Positions 25,990-32,769 of a stretch of 32,769 nucleotides of DNA are shown piece by piece. Numbering within the stretch: the first letter of the stretch is position 1; each line of letters opens with the position of its first letter. The notes under the pieces were generated by a model, which saw nothing but the letters and a program-made list of their open reading frames with translations, did no database searches and was not told the origin of the DNA. Origin of the DNA: Mediterranea sp. (in: CFB group bacteria) (lineage in GTDB: Bacteria > Bacteroidota > Bacteroidia > Bacteroidales > Bacteroidaceae); assembly GCA_031259755.1 (NCBI GenBank), contig JAIRKY010000008.1, forward strand, positions 1 to 32,769, given 5' to 3'. The position numbers were made by a program, and so were the translations under genes.

Positions 25990-27666
25990 ATGCTACGTTC
26001 ACTCTACATACAAAATTATGCATTGATAGAAAAGCTGGATATCACTTTTGATACGGGCTTTTCTGTCATTGCCGGTGAAACGGGTGCCGGTAAATCAATC
26101 ATTTTGGGGGCAATCGGATTATTACTTGGACAGCGGGCGGATGTGAAGGCAATCCGTCAGGGGGCATCCAAATGTGTGATCGAAGCCCGGTTTAATATCT
26201 CTACCTACCATATACGATCCTTTTTTGAGGAAAATGAGTTGGAATATGAAGACGAATTGATTCTTCGCCGTGAAGTGCATGCTTCCGGTAAAAGCAGGGC
26301 ATTTATCAACGACACCCCGGTTTCGCTTACACAGATGAAGGAACTGGGTGAACAACTGATCGATATACACTCCCAACATCAGAACTTACTGCTCAATAAG
26401 GAAGACTTCCAGTTGAATGTACTCGATGTGCTGGCTTCTAATGAAAAGGAATTGGCAGCGTATAAGGATGCCTATACACGATGGAAACAGCAGGAAAAAG
26501 AGCTGAAAGCGCTGATCGCACAGGCGGAACAGAGCAAAACGGATGAAGATTATCTTCGTTTCCAACTGGAACAGCTTGAAGAGGCTAAACTGCATGCGGG
26601 TGAACAAACCGGACTGGAGCAAGAAATGGAAACACTGACTCATGCCGAAGAGATCAAGGCAGGATTATATAAGGCAGAACAATTGTTCATTTCCGACGAG
26701 ATAGGATTGTTGCCATCCATGAAAGAAGCGTTGAATACGCTGATCAGTGTGCAAAAAGTGTATCAGCCGGCAGAAGAGCTGGCGGAACGTGTGGAAAGCA
26801 GCTATATTGAACTTAAAGATATTACACAGGAGATCAGCAGCAAGGTAGACGAAATCGAATTTAATCCGAACCGGCTGGATGAGGTGAACGAACGCCTGAA
26901 CCAACTCTATTCCTTGCAACAAAAACATAGGGTACAATCGGTTGAAGAACTGATTCAATTGACTGAAGACTACCATGCGAAGCTGACTGTGATCACATCT
27001 TACGATGAGCAGATCAGCAAGCTGACGGCCGAAGTGGAAACGCAATTCCGTATGGTGAAAAAATTAGCGGCGGAGCTGACCGGAAAGCGTAAGGAGTCAG
27101 CCCGGGAGGTTGAGAAACAGATGGTGGAACGACTGATACTGTTAGGTATGCCCCATATTCGTTTTCAGGTGGATATGGGGATACGCAAAGAGCCGGGAAT
27201 CTCGGGTGAGGATACGGTGGCGTTTCTGTTCTCTGCCAATAAAAACGGTATGTTGCAACAAATATCATCTGTCGCGTCGGGAGGTGAGATTGCCCGTGTC
27301 ATGTTGTCAATTAAAGCAATGATTGCCGGAGTAGTGAAGCTACCGACTATTGTATTTGATGAGATTGATACCGGAGTATCGGGAGAAATAGCCGACCGCA
27401 TGGCAGATATCATGTATGAAATGGGCGAACAGAAGCGTCAGGTGATCAGCATTACCCATTTACCGCAGATCGCTGCCCGCGGGCGGGCGCAATATCTGGT
27501 ATATAAGCAAGATAATGATAAGGAAACAAATAGCCATATTCGCCGGCTGAAAGAAGATGAACGGGTTGCCGAAATAGCCCGGATGCTGAGTGGCGCGAAA
27601 CTAACGGAAGCGGCATTAAATAATGCAAAGGAACTATTAAAAAAGGAGTTAGAAGCCAGAAATTAG
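25990..27666 (+). CDS. recN: DNA repair protein RecN
   Basis: MLRSLYIQNYALIEKLDITFDTGFSVIAGETGAGKSIILGAIGLLLGQRAD; SVASGGEIARVMLSIK; VFDEIDTGVSGEIADRMADIM. Confidence 0.97.
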   Translation: MLRSLYIQNYALIEKLDITFDTGFSVIAGETGAGKSIILGAIGLLLGQRADVKAIRQGASKCVIEARFNISTYHIRSFFEENELEYEDELILRREVHASGKSRAFINDTPVSLTQMKELGEQLIDIHSQHQNLLLNKEDFQLNVLDVLASNEKELAAYKDAYTRWKQQEKELKALIAQAEQSKTDEDYLRFQLEQLEEAKLHAGEQTGLEQEMETLTHAEEIKAGLYKAEQLFISDEIGLLPSMKEALNTLISVQKVYQPAEELAERVESSYIELKDITQEISSKVDEIEFNPNRLDEVNERLNQLYSLQQKHRVQSVEELIQLTEDYHAKLTVITSYDEQISKLTAEVETQFRMVKKLAAELTGKRKESAREVEKQMVERLILLGMPHIRFQVDMGIRKEPGISGEDTVAFLFSANKNGMLQQISSVASGGEIARVMLSIKAMIAGVVKLPTIVFDEIDTGVSGEIADRMADIMYEMGEQKRQVISITHLPQIAARGRAQYLVYKQDNDKETNSHIRRLKEDERVAEIARMLSGAKLTEAALNNAKELLKKELEARN

Positions 27667-27749
27667 CAGTTAGGTTATATAAACACAACAAGGTAAAAAT
27701 AACTCCTAACCTCCAATTTCTAACTTCTAACTTCCAACTCCTAATTATA

Positions 27750-28490
27750 ATGACAGAAAACAGCGAAATGATATTTGGCGTGCGCGCCGTAATAGAGGCT
27801 ATACAAGCCGGTAAAGAGATAGATAAGATTTTAGTTAAGAGAGATATCCAGAGTGATTTATCCAAGGAACTCTTTGCTATACTGAAAGGTACACTGATCC
27901 CGGTACAGCGCGTGCCGGTGGAACGGATCAATAAGTTTACCCGGAAGAACCATCAGGGTGTAATTGCTTTCGTATCTTCCGTAACTTATCAGAAAGTAGA
28001 AGAACAGGTGCCTTTCTTCTTTGAGCAGGGTAAGAATCCTTTTTTTATCATGCTCGATGGGATAACCGATGTACGTAACTTTGGGGCCATAGCGCGTACG
28101 TGCGATTGCGCCGGGGTGGACGCCATTATTATTCCTGCTAAAGGCAGTGTATCGGTAAATGCCGATGCGATGAAAACATCTGCCGGAGCATTGCATACAT
28201 TGCCCGTTTGCCGGGAGAAAAACTTGAAAGAGACATTACAATACCTTAAGAAGAGTGGATTCAGGATTATTGCCGCTACCGAAAAGGGAGATTACGAATA
28301 TACCAAAGCCGATTATACCGGACCGCTTTGTTTAATTATGGGAGCGGAAGATACCGGACTCTCATACGAGAATCTGGCTTTGTGTGATGAGTGGGTAAAG
28401 ATACCCGTCAGAGGAACGATCGGATCGCTTAATGTATCTGTTGCAGCCGGCATCCTCATGTATGAAGCATTAAAACAACGAATCGATTGA
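27750..28490 (+). CDS. rlmB: 23S rRNA (guanosine-2'-O-)-methyltransferase RlmB-like (SpoU family)
   Basis: IFGVRAVIEAIQAGKEIDKILV, LDGITDVRNFGAIARTCDCAGVDAIIIP, GTIGSLNVSVAAGILMYEAL. Confidence 0.93.
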   Translation: MTENSEMIFGVRAVIEAIQAGKEIDKILVKRDIQSDLSKELFAILKGTLIPVQRVPVERINKFTRKNHQGVIAFVSSVTYQKVEEQVPFFFEQGKNPFFIMLDGITDVRNFGAIARTCDCAGVDAIIIPAKGSVSVNADAMKTSAGALHTLPVCREKNLKETLQYLKKSGFRIIAATEKGDYEYTKADYTGPLCLIMGAEDTGLSYENLALCDEWVKIPVRGTIGSLNVSVAAGILMYEALKQRID

Positions 28491-28494
28491 TACA

Positions 28495-30198
28495 ATGAAG
28501 AAGAACTGTTTTTTACTTATCCTGTTTAGCCTGATCACGCAATGGAGCATGGCTCAAGTTCCTAAGTGGCTGGATAAATCCCGTCGCGCCGTGTTTTCTG
28601 TGATAACGTACGATAATGACGATAAGATACTGAATACCGGGAACGGATTCTTTATATCGGAAGACGGTTTGGCACTGTCGGACTATACCTTATTCAAAGG
28701 CGCCCAACGCGCTGTGGTTGTTGATTGTGACGGAAAGCAGATGCAAGTGTCGACTATCCAGGGCGCCAATAGCATGTATGATGTTGTGAGATTCAGAGTG
28801 GAGACCAACGGAAAGAAAGTTGCTGCGTTGCTCATAGCTACCACCGGATCAACCGTAGACGCTACCGTCTATCTATTACCTTATTCCACCCAGAAAGCCG
28901 CTACATTTACTACAGGTAAGGTAAAAGAGGCGACTTCTATCGGGGATAATCAATATTATTATGGCCTAACGATGAAGTTAGACGACAAAATGGTGAGCTG
29001 TCCGGTGATGAACGAGGCGGGTCAGGTTATAGGTCTGGCGCAAAAATCATCAGGAAAAGATGTTGGCGAGATATGCTACGCCGTCAGCGCTTCGTATGGC
29101 CAAGCGCTGACTGTTTCTGTCTTGTCGGTTGGTAATATTGCGTTGAAAAGTATCGGCATAAAGAAAGGGTTGCCTGATACAGAAGAGCAAGCGCTGGTTT
29201 ACCTGTATATGTCATCGTCTTCAATGCCTGCGGAAGAGTATGAGGTGTTACTCAATGATTATATTGTCCGGTTCCCGAACAGCGCCGATGGATATATCCG
29301 TCGTGCAAACAATACCATCTATCACGCTACAGATGAGGCCTCGATGGATAAAGTTGTTGCGGATATGGATCGCGCATTGAATGTGAGTCAGAAAAAAGAC
29401 GATGTGCATTACAATTTGGCTAAGTTGATTTATTCTTATCAGTTGACAGCTCCGGAAAAAGTGTACAAAGACTGGACGTACGAAAAAGCATTAAGTGAAG
29501 TCCGGATAGCGATCGGTACGGATCCGCTTCCTATATATACTCAGCTTGAAGGTGATATCCTTTTTGCGAATAAAGATTACGCGGGAGCATTTACCAGTTA
29601 TGAGAAAGTAACAAAAAGTAATCTGGCTTCGGCGGCAGCTTTCTTTAGTGCGGCTAAGGCTAAGGAAATGGCTCAGGGCGACATTAATGAAATGATTGCT
29701 TTGATGGATAGCTGTATAGCATACTGCTCTAAGCCTATGACATCGGACAATGCTGCTTATCTGTTGGAGCGCGCCCGGGTTTATATGGAGGCGAAACAAT
29801 ATCGTCAGGCGATGCTGGATTATGATGCTTATTACGATGCGGTAAACGCTCAGGTGAATGATATGTTTTATTATTACCGGGAACAGGCTTGCTTCCATGC
29901 CAAACAGTTCCAACGCGCATTGGATGATGTGAATAAGGCGATCGAGATCAATCCGGAAGAAGTCACCTATCGCGCAGAGCTGGCTGTGGTCAATATCCGT
30001 GTAGGACGTTACGAAGAAGCGGTAAAAGTATTAAAGGATGCTCTCACTATCGATCCGGAATATTCAGAAGCATATCGTTTGATGGGAATTGCACAAGTGC
30101 AACTGAAACAGCAGAATGAAGCATGTGCGAACTTTGCCAAGGCAAAAGAATTGGGAGACCTTAATGTGGATTCACTGATTGAAAAGCATTGTAAATAA
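28495..30198 (+). CDS. Exported trypsin-like-fold (apparently catalytically degenerate) plus TPR protein
   Basis: Signal peptide; HtrA-like GNGFFISEDGLALSDYTLFKGAQRAVVV...VSCPVMNEAGQVIGLAQ; C-terminal TPRs (ALDDVNKAIEINPEEV, AVKVLKDALTIDPEYSEAYRLMG). Confidence 0.75.
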   Translation: MKKNCFLLILFSLITQWSMAQVPKWLDKSRRAVFSVITYDNDDKILNTGNGFFISEDGLALSDYTLFKGAQRAVVVDCDGKQMQVSTIQGANSMYDVVRFRVETNGKKVAALLIATTGSTVDATVYLLPYSTQKAATFTTGKVKEATSIGDNQYYYGLTMKLDDKMVSCPVMNEAGQVIGLAQKSSGKDVGEICYAVSASYGQALTVSVLSVGNIALKSIGIKKGLPDTEEQALVYLYMSSSSMPAEEYEVLLNDYIVRFPNSADGYIRRANNTIYHATDEASMDKVVADMDRALNVSQKKDDVHYNLAKLIYSYQLTAPEKVYKDWTYEKALSEVRIAIGTDPLPIYTQLEGDILFANKDYAGAFTSYEKVTKSNLASAAAFFSAAKAKEMAQGDINEMIALMDSCIAYCSKPMTSDNAAYLLERARVYMEAKQYRQAMLDYDAYYDAVNAQVNDMFYYYREQACFHAKQFQRALDDVNKAIEINPEEVTYRAELAVVNIRVGRYEEAVKVLKDALTIDPEYSEAYRLMGIAQVQLKQQNEACANFAKAKELGDLNVDSLIEKHCK

Positions 30199-30209
30199 CC
30201 GGAGGGTTA

Positions 30210-30248
30210 TTAGAATAAGGGTTGTCCGTCGGACAACCCTTATTCTAA
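30210..30248. terminator. 19-bp perfect inverted repeat, terminator-like, between convergent genes
   Basis: TTAGAATAAGGGTTGTCCG / T / CGGACAACCCTTATTCTAA. Confidence 0.8.
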
Positions 30249-30269
30249 AATAGATGAAACCTGAATTGA

Positions 30270-30554
30270 TTAATCGTCACAGAAATCAACAATATATAGT
30301 GTATTATTTTCCGTATAATACAGCACTTTAATTTTTTTAACGGAGATAAAGCGTGAATATATCTTTTGTGGCTGATTCAACATAGAAGCTTCAATGTAAC
30401 CGTTATAAGGACGTTTTCTTAATACTTCAATGTCTTTGATCACTTTTTCAATGATCCTTTTTGTCTCTTTCTTCCCGTGGCGGCGGTATAATGCAAGAAT
30501 ATTTTTTAAGTTATTCAATGCATCTTCTCTCCAGTATATCTTTGTTATTTCCAT
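30270..30554 (-). CDS. RelE/ParE-family toxin
   Basis: MEITKIYWREDALNNLKNILALYRRHGKKETKRIIEKVIKDIEVLRKRPYNGY...RFISVKKIKVLYYTENNTLYIVDFCDD. Confidence 0.8.
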   Translation of the reverse strand: MEITKIYWREDALNNLKNILALYRRHGKKETKRIIEKVIKDIEVLRKRPYNGYIEASMLNQPQKIYSRFISVKKIKVLYYTENNTLYIVDFCDD

Positions 30555-30826
30555 GGTTCGATCATTTTAGCAAGTTCTTGTAACGCTTCTTCGTGAGTGA
30601 TATTCTTCGTAGATTGTAAAGAGGTTATGCTATGCACCCTTGCTCTTAAAGGAGTCTGGACCTTTCTTAATTTTGCCTTCTGAGCTTTTTGGATTTTGGC
30701 TTCCCTTTTTAATATGAGCTTATTAATCAGATTGATAAGCACTTCTACCTCTTTATCTTCTACAATTTTGGTTCTGATATTATTTATCAGATGTTCCCTT
30801 CGTTTTTCAAATTCGGTTGTAGGCAT
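30545..30826 (-). CDS. Putative antitoxin partner (no recognised DNA-binding fold)
   Basis: 93-aa charged helical protein; overlaps the toxin gene by 10 nt, upstream on the same strand. Confidence 0.65.
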   Translation of the reverse strand: MPTTEFEKRREHLINNIRTKIVEDKEVEVLINLINKLILKREAKIQKAQKAKLRKVQTPLRARVHSITSLQSTKNITHEEALQELAKMIEPWK

Positions 30827-30856
30827 ATTGTTTATATTTTTTTAATTTATTCAGTG

Positions 30857-30888
30857 CAAAGGTAATAAATTATTTTTGTTATCTCAAA
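30857..30888 (-). promoter_or_regulatory. Putative promoter of the toxin-antitoxin operon (minus strand)
   Basis: Reverse strand TTTG (30888-30885), 20-bp spacer, TAccTTTG (30864-30857). Confidence 0.6.
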
Positions 30889-31380
30889 AACAAAAATTAT
30901 ATTTTTTTATAATATAACCAACACATACATGCTGTGTGGGCTATATTATACTTTATTAAGACTTATCTCCATTGAAAGAATGTCTATTAACAGTTAAAGC
31001 AGGTTTTCCATTAACTTTTTGAAAAAACATAATAATAATCCGGATTTACGAAGATCGAACAATGATCTTTCTTATCCTCATTCACGAATTAATACTTAGG
31101 CTGCGAACAAAAAAAGCGTGGAATTATCTTTGTCTTGAAATGCGTCTTCATTCAGGCATTGAGATATTTGCGCCGGATTTTTTCTTACCTTTGCTGTATG
31201 GATTCTACAAAAAAGTGATTAAATGCGAAAAAGGATGAATCGACTGATATTTAGAAGAATATGTATGGGTTGTCCGAAACTGTCCTAACCTCAAAAACGC
31301 AAAGTATTATAGTTTTCATTGGATTTCTGTTACCAAGTCATTACCTGTTTTTGACGATGCAGAATACGGCGGAATACTTT

Positions 31381-31697
31381 CTATAAGATTGAGATTTTTT
31401 TCCATACATCAAAATAGTTGTTTTCAAGCATTTGTAATACATCCGACAGCGCTTATACAGGATTTTGCCTTCAATCTTGTAGTAGGCAAGATGCCCTCGC
31501 TCCCGGTAATCCTGTAAAGTCCTCAGTCCCAACCCCAACATCTTACAAACCTCTTTATTGGTCTGGAATGTTTTGCCTAGCAATGTTGGTTTCCGCAGTT
31601 GCCTGTAATTGAAAACTTTGTTGCCGCCAATGCGTATTGCTGAAAACAACTCGTTTATTTCCAGCGAACGGGAATCCAAGACATCATCTATGTTCAT
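31381..31697 (-). pseudogene. Helix-turn-helix (excisionase-like) gene with a frameshift near the C-terminus
   Basis: LLGKTFQTNKEVCKMLGLGLRTLQDYRERGHLAYYKIEGKILYK, then the family-like tail continues in another frame: ..LSDVLQMLENNYFDVWKKISIL, stop at 31381-31383. Confidence 0.65.
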
Positions 31698-31981
31698 TAT
31701 TCATGCTTTTTTAGTAATTCAACCCTGTTCCTTTCAAGGAATTCCTCCACATCCTCCTGCCTGTAGAAGCATTTGTGCCCGATCTGGGAATAAGGAATCA
31801 ACCCTTTATCCCTAAATGTCTGAAGTGAGCGCTTACTGATACTTAAGATTTGGCAAACCGCCTGGTTATCCAGTCAGCCGTTACCGGGTTCAGCATATAA
31901 AGTATCAATTTGCTCCAGCAAATCGGCAATGCACATTTTCAACTTCTCAAAGGTCTTTCCTTCTATCATTCGTATTTTCAT
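31697..31981 (-). pseudogene. Helix-turn-helix (excisionase-like) gene with in-frame TGA
   Basis: MKIRMIEGKTFEKLKMCIADLLEQIDTLYAEPGNG*LDNQAVCQILSISKRSLQTFRDKGLIPYSQIGHKCFYRQEDVEEFLERNRVELLKKHE. Stop codon at 31876-31874; family pattern suggests W at this site. Confidence 0.7.
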
Positions 31982-32317
31982 ATATTCTTTTCCTATTTTT
32001 ACTTGGAAATACAAAGGAAAGCGAAATTTATCAGAAAAACGACAAACACAAACTTAGTGGTACAGGTTGGCAGTCGAGAGGTAGTAAGATTATTATTAGT
32101 TCCCAGAATATATCCGTAACAAGCAAGAGGTAAATTCCTGCGAGGGAACGTTGTCTTTCCAAATAGCCATTGGTTTTCAATATAAACTAGAGCCGTCAGC
32201 ATTTATGCATATGCTGTAGTTCTGTGAATCGCTTCGGGTTTTGATTGATACAAGGTTAGATATAATTCCCTACTTCAACAATTTTATATGTGTATACCGA
32301 TAGTAATAAGCTTTTAA

Positions 32318-32769
32318 CCGTTTTTAGAGCTACAACGCAAAGTCAGCCTGCTGATGGCAATCTTCGTCAAGATGATGTGCATGGGCAAATGTACAGGGAT
32401 CTCCTTTATCGATTCCACCCCGCTTCGTAGCTGTCACATAAAAAGAGAGAAACAGCATAAGACATTTAAAGGTATTGCCGGGAAGGGACAATGTTCCATC
32501 GGCTGGTTCTATGTTTTCAAACTCCACCTGATTATCAACGACAAGGGAGAAATCCTGGAGTTTATCCTCACCCCGGGCAATGTGGATGACAGGGAACCGC
32601 TCAAAAACATGTACCTGCATAAACGGATTTTCGGAAAACTCTTTGGTGATAAGGGATACATTTCAAAAGACCTGTTCGAGCAACTCTTTGTCGACGGGCT
32701 AGATCTTGTTAACAAATTACGCAAGAATATGAAAAATGCCCTGATGCTATTGCATGACCGGATCATGCT
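32318..32769 (+). pseudogene. IS982-family transposase, 5'-degenerate and 3'-truncated by the window
   Basis: FLELQRKVSLLMAIFVKMMCMGKCTGISFIDSTPLRSCHIKREKQHKTFKGIAGKGQCSIGWFYVFKLHLIINDKGEILEFILTPGNVDDREPLKNMYLHKRIFGKLFGDKGYISKDLFEQLFVDGLDLVNKLRKNMKNALM. Open to the window end, so absent from the ORF track; upstream frame is broken. Confidence 0.85.

Noticed and set aside
31874-31876. Programmed recoding (selenocysteine/readthrough) of the in-frame TGA in the HTH gene
   Set aside because: The neighbouring gene is also broken, no selenoprotein context is known for this family, and simple decay is sufficient.
1-32769. tRNA/rRNA genes
   Set aside because: I saw no convincing tRNA cloverleaf or rRNA sequence in the intergenic regions; a tRNAscan/Infernal run would be needed to be certain.

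Overview
This is a Bacteroidales-type chromosomal segment, judged from SusC/SusD proteins, TAnnTTTG-type -10 boxes and gene families. I read it as follows. (1) The start of a minus-strand exported protein, then a roughly 1 kb gene-poor region with two copies of a long perfect palindrome. (2) A 2-oxoacid:ferredoxin oxidoreductase operon: TPR protein, 4Fe-4S ferredoxin, VorB-like alpha subunit, an untracked 56-aa membrane protein, TPP beta subunit and gamma subunit, followed by a putative porin. (3) A small glycan-utilisation locus: Gfo/Idh/MocA oxidoreductase, GH35-like/DUF5597 enzyme, SusD and SusC. Upstream of susC are direct repeats and a degenerate array with a 21-bp period. (4) A CoA-transferase and a small membrane protein. 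(5) A cupin/XRE regulator and acyl-CoA ligase pair. (6) A saccharopine-dehydrogenase-like (carboxynorspermidine synthase) gene. (7) A replication/repair block: recA, DUF3127, dnaN, exonuclease, coaBC, recN, rlmB. (8) A trypsin-like/TPR protein that appears to have lost its catalytic residues. (9) An accessory right end with a RelE/ParE-type toxin-antitoxin pair, two disrupted excisionase-like genes and a degenerate IS982-family transposase. The observations I rate most worth checking are the SSB-like DDLPF tip on the DUF3127 protein beside recA/dnaN, the 21-bp-phased repeats upstream of susC, the paired palindromic operators at the left end, and a promoter-bearing repeat shared by two unrelated operons.
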